Shown: positions 1 through 5,793 of the stretch, piece after piece
Position numbering within the stretch: position 1 is the stretch's first letter
How the letters are laid out: the number at the start of each line of letters is the position of its first letter
From: an uncultured Burkholderiales bacterium
GTDB lineage: Bacteria > Pseudomonadota > Gammaproteobacteria > Burkholderiales > Burkholderiaceae_F
Direction: 5' to 3'
DNA length: 5,878 nt
NCBI GenBank assembly: GCA_903871435.1
Contig: CAIQGU010000113.1
Coordinates: 1 to 5,878, forward strand
The notes under the pieces: generated by a model
Told to the model about the DNA's origin: nothing
Database searches by the model: none
What the model saw: only the letters and a program-made list of their open reading frames with translations
Made by a program: the position numbers and the translations under genes

Positions 1-332
1 CGCGTTCGGGTTCCTGGTCATCGAGCGGATCAATGGCCGGCCGTTGAGCGAGCTCCTCGCCGGCGGTCTGCGCCCCGCTTTCGTACAGTGCGCCAGCATC
101 GCCGCGCGCATTGCCGAAACCCGAAACCTTGGGCGAACCGTCGCCCAGGAGATAGACGTGCTGCGGGCCCAGGTGACCGTGGGCGACGCCATTGCCGTGC
201 GCGCATTCGAGGGCGTCGGCAATGCGCGCGGCGATGCTGGCGCACTGTACGAAAGCGGGGCGCAGACCGCCGGCGAGGAGCTCGCTCAACGGCCGGCCAT
301 TGATCCGCTCGATGACCAGGAACCCGAACGCG
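1..332. repeat. Perfect inverted repeat, 117-bp arms with a 98-bp spacer, reaching the window edge
   Basis: Bases 1-117 are the exact reverse complement of 216-332 (position i pairs with 333-i); pairing fails from 118/215 inward. The right arm is the original, because read on the minus strand it encodes the conserved kinase segment from about G93 to A130, running smoothly from the N-lobe into the catalytic loop. The left arm therefore encodes the same segment backwards and interrupts the kinase just after the DFG-equivalent. The junction falls inside the Phe codon of GFG, and the first arm bases (TCGG) also fit the expected kinase continuation, which suggests microhomology of about four bases. 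The arm reaches base 1, so it may be longer. Most likely this is a fold-back amplification or assembly chimera at a contig end; a genuine inverted duplication is the alternative. Confidence 0.97.
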
Positions 333-607
333 TGGCTCAGTCCCGCGTCGAAAACGGTGACGATATGCGGATGCTGCAGCCGGCCCGCCGCCTGTGCCTG
401 GCGCACGAACGCCTGCTCGACGCGCTTGCGCTCCTCGGGCGACAGGCGCACGCCTGCCGGGAGCAGTTCAACCGCCTTCACCACGAGCTGGCGGTTCATG
501 ACGGGATCGACAGCGGCGTAGGACACGCTGTGCCGTTCCCGCCGCAGTTCGCGCAGGATGGTGTAACGGCCTATGGCCCGGGTGGGTACGCTGGGGGTGT
601 CGTTCAT
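1..607 (-). CDS. Degenerate Hanks-type Ser/Thr kinase (probable pseudokinase), partial, 3' part replaced by an inverted repeat
   Basis: The ATG is at 607-605; an in-frame TAA at 616-614 makes it the only reasonable start, although no clear Shine-Dalgarno precedes it. The fold is that of a bacterial Ser/Thr kinase N-lobe and early C-lobe: IGRYTILREL at residues 12-21, VVK with the conserved lysine K44, HPHIVTVFDAG at 79-89, then the catalytic-loop equivalent and KVSGFG ending at 165. Almost every catalytic position is changed. The glycine loop reads RRERHSVSY without glycines, the alpha-C glutamate is Q70, HRD is HGH (143-145), the loop lysine is G147, the metal-binding asparagine is H150, and DFG is GFG (163-165). 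An inactive kinase is therefore inferred. It lies 66 bp downstream of an intact kinase on the same strand and is probably its paralogue and operon partner. From about position 117 to 1 the open frame is antisense copy of bases 216-332, so residues after about 165 are not kinase sequence. Full length is unknown. Confidence 0.8.
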   Translation of the reverse strand, partial: MNDTPSVPTRAIGRYTILRELRRERHSVSYAAVDPVMNRQLVVKAVELLPAGVRLSPEERKRVEQAFVRQAQAAGRLQHPHIVTVFDAGLSHAFGFLVIERINGRPLSELLAGGLRPAFVQCASIAARIADALECAHGNGVAHGHLGPQHVYLLGDGSPKVSGFGNARGDAGALYESGAQTAGEELAQRPAIDPLDDQEPER

Positions 608-652
608 CGCTGGTTACGCGTGGTGGGCGTCAGACGCATTTTGCGCGTGTTC

Positions 653-673
653 TGCCCTGGGTGCTGCAGGGCA
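653..673. other. Small hairpin between the two kinase genes
   Basis: TGCCCTG at 653-659 pairs perfectly with CAGGGCA at 667-673 around a 7-base loop. It sits directly after the TGA stop of the active kinase (676-674, minus strand). No T-run follows it on either strand, so it does not qualify as a Rho-independent terminator. It could be an intercistronic mRNA structure that affects stability or the expression ratio of the two kinase genes, but that is inference only. Confidence 0.4.
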
Positions 674-2212
674 TCAAAAACGGTGTTGCAGGATCAAGGT
701 CTTGCCCGGCTCGACGGTAACCTGGGTATGGAAGACAGGGGCCGCGCCGTTGCGGACTTCCACTTCATGCGGGCCGGCCGGCACGTCGAGGCGGTTGAGC
801 GGCGGCGAAACGCCCATGTCGTTGCCATCGACAAACACCTGACCCCAGGGCGCAATGGCCAGGGACAGGGTTCCCGGCTCCGGTGGCGGCGGGGGCGGCG
901 CCACCGGTTTGACCGCTTTGCGTGCCGCGTGTCGCGTAGCCGAGGCGCTTGCAGGTGCGCGATCGGCAGCCGCTTTGCTGCCCGGCGCGTCTGCTCCAGC
1001 GTTGCCGTCGCGGGTGCCACGGAGCCCATTGGCGTCGCCCTGGCCCGCCGAGCCTTGCGCCGTCGCGCCCGGCGCGGTTGAACCCTGCGCCGCTGGCGGC
1101 GGGTTGGAACCAGGGCTGGGGGCAACGGCTGCCGCGGCGGGTGCGCCCGCGACGACCGCCAGCGGCGCTGGCGCATCGTCCTCGCCGCGGTGACTGAAGT
1201 ACCAGAAAGCGAAGGTCAGGGTGAGTCCCAGCACCGCGCAGCCGGTAGCGATCAATGGACCCGGCCCCGAAAGATGCGCGGGCAGGGGGGGCGTCTCGTG
1301 GAGGTCTTCGGCCGACGGCGAGGTGCCGGGTGGAACCGGACGGCCGGCAAAGGCGGCCAGGTCGTTGCGCAGCTGGGCAGCCGTCTGGTAGCGGTTGGCC
1401 GGATTCTTGGCGAGCGCGCGAAACACGATCTCATTGACTATGGGAGCGACGTCCGGTCGCCAGTGGCTCAGCGGCGGGGGCTCTACCTTCACCACTTTGG
1501 TGAGGATCTCGTCGACATTGGCGCCGTCGAAGGCCCGGTGACCGGTGATGACCTCGTAGAGGATGGCACCGATCGAGAAGACATCGCTGCGGGCGTCCAG
1601 GGGCCGGCCCAGTGCCTGTTCCGGCGACATGTAGTTGGGCGTGCCGATCAGCTTGGGCGGCTCATCGGCGCTGCTTTGCTTGCCCTGTGCCAGGGCGATG
1701 CCAAAGTCGAGCACCTTGGGCTTGAGATCCCGGGACATGAAAATATTGCTGGGCTTGATGTCCCGGTGGATGAGGCCGCGCCGGTGCGCGAAGTGCACGG
1801 CGTCGCAAACACGGGCGATCAGGGCGGCGGCGCTGTCCGGTGACATGGGCCGGTTTGCCGCCAGCCAGTGGTGCAGGTCGGACCCGTGGAGCCGCTCCAT
1901 CGCGATGTAGGCAATGGAATCGGTCCGCCCGGCGTCGAAGACGGTCACGATGGAGGGGTGGTTGAGTCCAGCGGCCATCTTGGCTTCCTGCAGGAAGCCG
2001 GCTTCCGCGCCCTTCTGGGCCGGATTGAGCGGGTCCAGCGGTATGGCCTTGATGGCGATATCGCGTCCCAGGACCGGGTCGGTGGCGGCGTACACCACGC
2101 CATTGGACCCGCGGCCGATCTCCTCGCCCACGACAAACCGCCCGATATGACTCGGTACGGCCGGGCCTGGCGCGAGCTTTTTACGGCGGTCGCTGGCGAG
2201 CGCTGGTTGCAT
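674..2212 (-). CDS. Membrane-anchored Ser/Thr protein kinase with C-terminal PEGA domain
   Basis: This 512-residue Hanks-type (PknB-like) kinase should transfer phosphate from ATP to Ser/Thr of partner proteins. The catalytic domain covers about residues 23-290 and has all key elements: glycine loop IGRGSNGVV (32-40), AIK lysine K55, alpha-C E76, HRDIKPSN with H149, R150, D151, K153 and N156, DFG (169-171), and SPE (196-198) in the APE position. A single hydrophobic segment at about 318-339 is the probable transmembrane helix. Then come a Pro/Ala/Gly/Ser-rich linker (about 343-446, with six prolines at 439-444) and a PEGA-type beta domain (about 447-512, with VFVDGNDMGVSPP and VPAGPHEVEV). 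Kinase inside and PEGA outside the inner membrane is the expected topology. The ATG at 2212 has only a weak AGAAG upstream. The next gene on the strand is the degenerate kinase paralogue, suggesting cotranscription. Substrates cannot be read from the sequence. Confidence 0.93.
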   Translation of the reverse strand: MQPALASDRRKKLAPGPAVPSHIGRFVVGEEIGRGSNGVVYAATDPVLGRDIAIKAIPLDPLNPAQKGAEAGFLQEAKMAAGLNHPSIVTVFDAGRTDSIAYIAMERLHGSDLHHWLAANRPMSPDSAAALIARVCDAVHFAHRRGLIHRDIKPSNIFMSRDLKPKVLDFGIALAQGKQSSADEPPKLIGTPNYMSPEQALGRPLDARSDVFSIGAILYEVITGHRAFDGANVDEILTKVVKVEPPPLSHWRPDVAPIVNEIVFRALAKNPANRYQTAAQLRNDLAAFAGRPVPPGTSPSAEDLHETPPLPAHLSGPGPLIATGCAVLGLTLTFAFWYFSHRGEDDAPAPLAVVAGAPAAAAVAPSPGSNPPPAAQGSTAPGATAQGSAGQGDANGLRGTRDGNAGADAPGSKAAADRAPASASATRHAARKAVKPVAPPPPPPEPGTLSLAIAPWGQVFVDGNDMGVSPPLNRLDVPAGPHEVEVRNGAAPVFHTQVTVEPGKTLILQHRF

Positions 2213-2318
2213 CTGCTGGACTTCTGGAGACTAAAGGCAGACGGTACCGTACCCCCCGCATGCGCCGGTATCGCGAAAACTGCCTAGCGTCTCCACGTTT
2301 TTCAACGTCTTAACGCCT
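2213..2318. other. Intergenic region upstream of the kinase
   Basis: This 106-bp gap separates the glycosyltransferase stop from the kinase start, both on the minus strand. It contains a 10-bp perfect palindrome ACGGTACCGT (2241-2250), an 8-bp palindrome CGCATGCG (2257-2264) and the hairpin listed separately. The 10-bp palindrome lies about 30 bases upstream of the kinase ATG, where an operator would be plausible. I see no convincing -35/-10 pair, so whether the kinase has its own promoter is open. Confidence 0.35.
2276..2318 (-). terminator. Possible weak terminator after the WaaE-like gene
   Basis: Read on the minus strand directly after the TAA stop, a two-part hairpin forms. The outer stem is AGGCGT (2318-2313) with ACGCT (2290-2286) and one bulged G. 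The inner stem is ACGTT (2308-2304) with AACGT (2299-2295), closed by a GAAA tetraloop of the stable GNRA class. Six bases after the hairpin comes a short TTTT (2279-2276). The T-run is short and displaced and the stem is interrupted, so termination may be partial or absent. Confidence 0.3.
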
Positions 2319-3107
2319 TTAGTTTCTGAAACTGCGGGGCAGGGGCGGCTCCTGTACCAGCCCCCGGCGCTCCTCGACATGCTTGGCGTAGCGGTAAAAA
2401 GTGCCTTCCAGGTTGGCAAAGGCGATGATGAAGCCGGCCCAGCCATCGAGGAACCCCAGCTGAAAGACGTAATGACGCAGGAAGGCCGCCACGCCATGGA
2501 GCAGGGCGCCGGGCATGGAGGCCGGCGCCTGGCGGGCCCGCAGCCGCTCGGTGCCCAGGGTGGAGTAGCGCTGCATCTTGTGCAGCATCTGGGCGAGATC
2601 GCGAAAGGGAATCTGGGCGATGGGCTCGCGCAGCGTGCCCAGGCGGCCGTCCAGGACGAAGGTTTCATGCACCGCGTCCTCGGTGTACCGCAGGCGGCCG
2701 CGCCGGAAGAGCTGCGGCTGGCGGTAATCCGGCGTGTAGCCGGAGTGGCGCATCCAGCGACCGAAAACGAAATTGCGCCGCGGCACCCAATAAGCGTCTG
2801 CCGCATCGGCCGATTCGACCGTGGCGCGGATCTCGGCGGCGGCCGCCTCGGTGCAGCGTTCATCGGCATCCAGGCTGAAGACCCAGTCGCCCGTTAGCGC
2901 GTCCAGGGCCGTGTTGCGCAATTTGCCGAAACCCTCAAAGGGGATCTGGATGACGCGCGCCTGATAGCGCTGGCAGATCTCCACCGTGCCGTCGGTGCTG
3001 AAGGAATCGGCAACCACCACTTCGTCGGCCCAGGCCACGCTGCGCAGCGCGGCCTCGATCTTCTCGGCTTCGTTGAAGGCAATGATGTAGACGGAGATGC
3101 GCGGCAT
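2319..3107 (-). CDS. Family 2 glycosyltransferase, WaaE/KdtX-like (LPS-core type)
   Basis: This 262-residue protein has a GT-A nucleotide-sugar transferase fold and should transfer a sugar from a UDP-type donor to an envelope glycan at the cytoplasmic face of the inner membrane. The N-terminus has the GT2 signature ISVYIIAFNEAEKI (4-17). DSFSTDG (34-40) and the metal-binding DAD motif at 80-82 (FSLDADE) follow. The middle part, with YWVPRRNFVFGRWMRHSGY (106-124) and YTEDAVHE (141-148), is typical of the WaaE/KdtX branch, whose Klebsiella member is an LPS inner-core beta-1,4-glucosyltransferase. A hydrophobic or amphipathic stretch at about 204-232 may bind the membrane. The length is normal for the family (about 250-260). 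The ATG at 3107 lacks a strong ribosome binding site. The gene diverges from qor, with no waa/lps genes nearby, so the actual acceptor is uncertain. Confidence 0.88.
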   Translation of the reverse strand: MPRISVYIIAFNEAEKIEAALRSVAWADEVVVADSFSTDGTVEICQRYQARVIQIPFEGFGKLRNTALDALTGDWVFSLDADERCTEAAAAEIRATVESADAADAYWVPRRNFVFGRWMRHSGYTPDYRQPQLFRRGRLRYTEDAVHETFVLDGRLGTLREPIAQIPFRDLAQMLHKMQRYSTLGTERLRARQAPASMPGALLHGVAAFLRHYVFQLGFLDGWAGFIIAFANLEGTFYRYAKHVEERRGLVQEPPLPRSFRN

Positions 3108-3110
3108 GCG

Positions 3111-3130
3111 GGTTCCGAGAGGGGTTCCGA
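3111..3130. repeat. Short direct repeat upstream of the WaaE-like gene
   Basis: GGTTCCGA occurs at 3111-3118 and again at 3123-3130, offset by 12 bases, immediately upstream of the minus-strand ATG at 3107. It may be a small tandem duplication or a protein-binding direct repeat in the leader. The sequence alone does not decide. Confidence 0.4.
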
Positions 3131-3250
3131 AAGTACCGGCGGCGCCGTAGCGCCGTGGCGGGCCGGGGGTATGCCGATGGCGGCGCCCTTCCCGGGCAGG
3201 CGGCTATTATCCCGGATGCCGCCCGGCGGGTCGCCAGACCGCGGGCGCAG

Positions 3251-3269
3251 GCCGCCGGGTCCCGGCGGC
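3251..3269 (+). promoter_or_regulatory. Strong GC palindrome in the qor leader
   Basis: GCCGCCGGG (3251-3259) and CCCGGCGGC (3261-3269) are perfect inverted repeats around one central T. As RNA this would form a very stable short hairpin ending nine bases before the Shine-Dalgarno of qor. As DNA it could be a dimer binding site overlapping the leader. Either reading is inference; chance is also possible in such GC-rich sequence. Confidence 0.4.
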
Positions 3270-3278
3270 GCCGTCAGT

Positions 3279-3283
3279 GGAGG
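3279..3283 (+). promoter_or_regulatory. Ribosome binding site of qor
   Basis: GGAGG lies six bases before the ATG at 3290. It is the only strong Shine-Dalgarno among the gene starts in the window and fixes the qor start. Confidence 0.8.
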
Positions 3284-3289
3284 CAGTGA

Positions 3290-4267
3290 ATGAAAGCGAT
3301 GGTCGTTGAAGTGGCCCGCTCCGGCGGGCCGGAGGTCATGGAGCTGGTGGAGCGCCCTGTGGCCGATCCCGCGCCGGGTGAAGTGCGCATCCGCCAGCGC
3401 GCTGTTGGCCTCAATTTCATCGATATCTACTTCCGCAGCGGCCAGTACACCGCGCCTTTGCCCCACGGACTGGGGATGGAAGCGGCCGGCGATGTCGAGG
3501 CGGTGGGCGCGGGCGTCAGCGGCATCAAGCCGGGCGACCGCGTTGCCTACGGCTCCGGCCCGCTGGGCGCCTACGCGCAGCTGCGCAATGTCCCGGTCCA
3601 TCATGTCGTGCCCCTGCCCAAGGCCATCAGCTACGAAGCGGGCGCCGCGGTAATGCTCAAGGGCCTTACGGTGCAATATCTCTTTCGTCAGACCTACCGC
3701 CTGCAAGGCACGGAGACCATACTCTTCCATGCTGCGGCCGGTGGCGTGGGCCTGATTGCCTGCCAATGGGCGCGCGCCCTGGGCGTGAAGCTCATCGGCA
3801 CGGTGGGCAGCGCCGCCAAGGCGCGCCTGGCAAAAGACCATGGCGCCTGGCAAGTCATCGACTACAGCACCGAGAACTTTGTCGAACGCGTCAAGGCCCT
3901 GACCAAGGGCGAGAAGGTGCCGGTCGTCTATGACGGCGTCGGCAAGGACACCTGGGAGGGGTCGTTGGACTGCCTGCAGCCGCGTGGCCTCATGGTCAGC
4001 TACGGCAGCGCCTCGGGGCCGGTTGCCGGTGTCAGTCTGGCCATACTCGCGCAGAAGGGTTCGCTGTACGTAACGCGTCCAACGCTCGCCACGTTCGTGG
4101 CGTCGCGCGAGCGACTGCTCGCATCCGCCGCGGAACTCTTTGGCCTTATGGAGAGCGGCGCAATAAAGGTGGCGATCGAACAACGCTACCCCCTGGCCGA
4201 TGTGGCGCGGGCCCACGCCGACCTCGCCGCGCGCCGTACCACCGGTTCCTGCGTCCTCGTTCCTTGA
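3290..4267 (+). CDS. qor: NADPH:quinone oxidoreductase (zeta-crystallin-like, zinc-free medium-chain reductase)
   Basis: This 325-residue soluble enzyme of the MDR superfamily should reduce quinones with NADPH in the cytosol. It closely resembles E. coli QorA along its whole length (327 residues there). The N-terminal GroES-like domain carries GLNFIDIYFRSGQY (40-53) and GMEAAG (62-67). The Rossmann domain has the nucleotide-binding motif AAAGGVG (148-154) followed by LIACQWARALG. The blocks MLKGLTVQYL (122-131), VVYDGVGKDTWE (212-223), SLDCLQPRGLMVS (225-237) and QKGSLYVTRPTL (255-266) are typical of this family. The zinc-binding cysteines of alcohol dehydrogenases are absent, as expected for quinone reductases. 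The start is set by GGAGG six bases upstream. The stop overlaps the TTG start of the next gene by four bases, so the two genes are probably cotranscribed and translationally coupled despite having unrelated functions. Confidence 0.95.
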   Translation: MKAMVVEVARSGGPEVMELVERPVADPAPGEVRIRQRAVGLNFIDIYFRSGQYTAPLPHGLGMEAAGDVEAVGAGVSGIKPGDRVAYGSGPLGAYAQLRNVPVHHVVPLPKAISYEAGAAVMLKGLTVQYLFRQTYRLQGTETILFHAAAGGVGLIACQWARALGVKLIGTVGSAAKARLAKDHGAWQVIDYSTENFVERVKALTKGEKVPVVYDGVGKDTWEGSLDCLQPRGLMVSYGSASGPVAGVSLAILAQKGSLYVTRPTLATFVASRERLLASAAELFGLMESGAIKVAIEQRYPLADVARAHADLAARRTTGSCVLVP

Positions 4268-5781
4268 GGTCTGCTGCCACGCTCTGGCGCGCCACGGCGG
4301 CCGTGCCCGGCGCACGGCTGCTGCTGGCGCTGCTGGCGGCCATGTTCCTGCTGCGGCTGTTCACGCTGGGCAGCTATCCGCTGATGGACACCAGCGAAGC
4401 GCGCTATGGCGAAATTGCCCGCGTGATGCTGACCACGGGCAATTGGGTCACGCCGCAGGAGGTTCCCGGCACGCCTTTTTGGGCCAAGCCGCCGCTGTAT
4501 GCCTGGCTCAGCGCCGGCGCGATGCGTGTGCTGGGTGTGAACGAGTTCGCCTTGCGCCTGCCGGCGCTGCTGTGCGCGCTGGCAGTTGCGCTGCTCAGCG
4601 CCAACTGGGCCGCAGCCCTGCAGGCCCGCCGCGGCACCGGTACCGCACCCTGGGCGGGTCTCATCGCGATGGCGCTGCTGTTTACCGGTCTGGGCTTCTT
4701 TGCAGCCGCCGGCGCGGTGATGACCGATCCCTCGCTCGCGGTGTGCACCACGGCGATGCTGGCCGCTTTTCATGCCGTCGTCGTGCGCGGCTCGCGCAGC
4801 CCCCTGTGGCGCTACGGCTTTTTTGTGGCGATAGGACTGGGCATGCTGGCCAAGGGCCCGGTGGTGCTGCTTTACGGCGGCTTGACCATTGCCCTGTGGA
4901 CCCTGTGGCAGCGCCGCCTGGGCACGGCATGGTCGTCCCTGCCGTGGATTACGGGAACCGTGCTCGCGGCCCTGATCTGCGTGCCGTGGTACATCGCCGC
5001 GGAACAGTCCACGCCGGGCTTCATCAACTACTTCCTGCTGGGCGAGCACGTGATGCGCTTTCTCCGGCCCGGCTGGCGCGGCGATCTGTACGGCACTGCG
5101 CATGCCGAGCCCATGGGCACGATATGGGTGTATCTCGCATCCTCCCTGGGCCTGCAGGCGCTGCTGGGCATAGTGGCCGCCGTAGCGGGCGCACGCGCAG
5201 CCGCATCGCCCGCCGGCACGGTCCGTGACGGTTCAAGGTCTTACCTTCTCCTGGCGGTATTCGTGCCCGTGGCTTTCTTCACCTTCGCCGGCAACATTAT
5301 CTGGACGTACGTGCTGCCGGTGCTGGGTCCGCTGGCCGTGCTGATGGCGGACTTCCTGGCCGCACGCATCGGCGCGCAGGGCTGGCGCCGCGCCCTGGCG
5401 CTCACGCTGGGAATATCCGCGTCTGCCATTTTTTTGCTGATGGTGTTTCTTGTCCCGAACCACGTCAACGCGCATTCGAGCGCCCGACTGGTGGCGCAGT
5501 GGCGTGCGCACCAGCAGGCCGCCCCGGGCCCCCTGGTCTATCTGGGCCGCAAGGCACCGGCCTCGCTGCGCTTTTATTCGGGCGGAACCGTTCCGGCGGA
5601 GCCGGATCGTACGGCGGCCCTGTCAGCCATTGCGGCGGGCCATGACGGCTACGTGGCGATCGCGCCGCCGGGCGTGCCGGACCTCACCGCTTACGCGGCA
5701 AGCTTGCAGCCACCCCTGGTGGTGGAGGTCATCGCGCAGAACAAGGATCTGGCCATCGGCTGGGTACACACGGCGCGTTGA
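4264..5781 (+). CDS. ArnT/GT39-like integral membrane glycosyltransferase
   Basis: This polytopic protein of about 505 residues has the GT-C fold of the ArnT/PMT superfamily, which moves sugars from polyprenyl-phosphate donors to lipid A, lipids or proteins at the periplasmic side of the inner membrane. After the first helix (about 18-36) the sequence YPLMDTSEARYGEIARVML has the acidic residues D42/E45 of the first periplasmic loop. The GNWVTPQ, AKPPLYAWL (74-82) and FALRLPALL blocks that follow are all typical of ArnT. TDPSLA (154-159) and LAKGPVVLL (195-203) are further family marks. About 11-13 hydrophobic segments run to about residue 397, then a hydrophilic C-terminal domain of about 105 residues, as in ArnT-like proteins. 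E. coli ArnT is about 550 residues. The TTG start at 4264 overlaps the qor stop (TTGA) and keeps the first membrane helix; the first in-frame ATG (4342) would cut into it, and GTG 4303 is an alternative. The sugar donor and acceptor cannot be assigned, and no arn operon is adjacent. Confidence 0.9.
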   Translation: MRSAATLWRATAAVPGARLLLALLAAMFLLRLFTLGSYPLMDTSEARYGEIARVMLTTGNWVTPQEVPGTPFWAKPPLYAWLSAGAMRVLGVNEFALRLPALLCALAVALLSANWAAALQARRGTGTAPWAGLIAMALLFTGLGFFAAAGAVMTDPSLAVCTTAMLAAFHAVVVRGSRSPLWRYGFFVAIGLGMLAKGPVVLLYGGLTIALWTLWQRRLGTAWSSLPWITGTVLAALICVPWYIAAEQSTPGFINYFLLGEHVMRFLRPGWRGDLYGTAHAEPMGTIWVYLASSLGLQALLGIVAAVAGARAAASPAGTVRDGSRSYLLLAVFVPVAFFTFAGNIIWTYVLPVLGPLAVLMADFLAARIGAQGWRRALALTLGISASAIFLLMVFLVPNHVNAHSSARLVAQWRAHQQAAPGPLVYLGRKAPASLRFYSGGTVPAEPDRTAALSAIAAGHDGYVAIAPPGVPDLTAYAASLQPPLVVEVIAQNKDLAIGWVHTAR

Positions 5782-5793
5782 GTGAAGCAGGCA

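Larger units (their letters stand above)
3108..3289. promoter_or_regulatory. Divergent intergenic region, probable promoters for the WaaE-like gene and qor
   Basis: This 182-bp region lies between two divergent starts and so should hold both promoters. It is extremely GC-rich except for one AT island at 3205-3211, which reads TATTAT on the plus strand (3205-3210) and GATAAT on the minus strand (3211-3206). Each matches five of six bases of a sigma-70 -10 box. No good -35 box is visible at normal spacing on either strand, so this is a weak candidate bidirectional promoter. A 13-bp direct repeat CCGGCGGCGCCGT occurs at 3136-3148 and 3262-3274. Confidence 0.4.

Noticed and set aside
1..332. Inverted repeat as transposon ends, a MITE or an attachment site
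   Set aside because: Both arms are kinase coding sequence, there is no transposase or target-site duplication, and the spacer is ordinary kinase sequence.
653..673. Rho-independent terminator between the kinase genes
   Set aside because: The 7-bp stem has no T-run on either strand, so it is listed only as a hairpin.
44..1081. Long plus-strand open frame of 345 codons
   Set aside because: It is antisense to both kinase genes and crosses the inverted repeat. The protein has no recognisable domain and is an effect of high GC content.
1038..1193. Repeat-rich Ala/Pro/Gly region of the kinase as a tandem repeat array
   Set aside because: The linker is compositionally biased, with a few AQGS-like words, but has no regular repeat unit; it reads as a flexible juxtamembrane linker.
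2894..4315. Long minus-strand open frame of 473 codons opposite qor
   Set aside because: It is antisense to qor, which has clear family motifs and a good ribosome binding site, and its translation is low-complexity Arg/Ala/Gly-rich without a known fold.
4186..5103. Minus-strand open frame of 305 codons opposite the ArnT-like gene
   Set aside because: It is antisense to a well-supported membrane protein, and its composition (Gln/Arg/His-rich, no hydrophobic core) is typical of a shadow frame.
4342..5781. ATG 4342 as the start of the ArnT-like protein
   Set aside because: It would remove most of the first transmembrane helix (residues 18-36) that the family needs before the DTSEARY loop.
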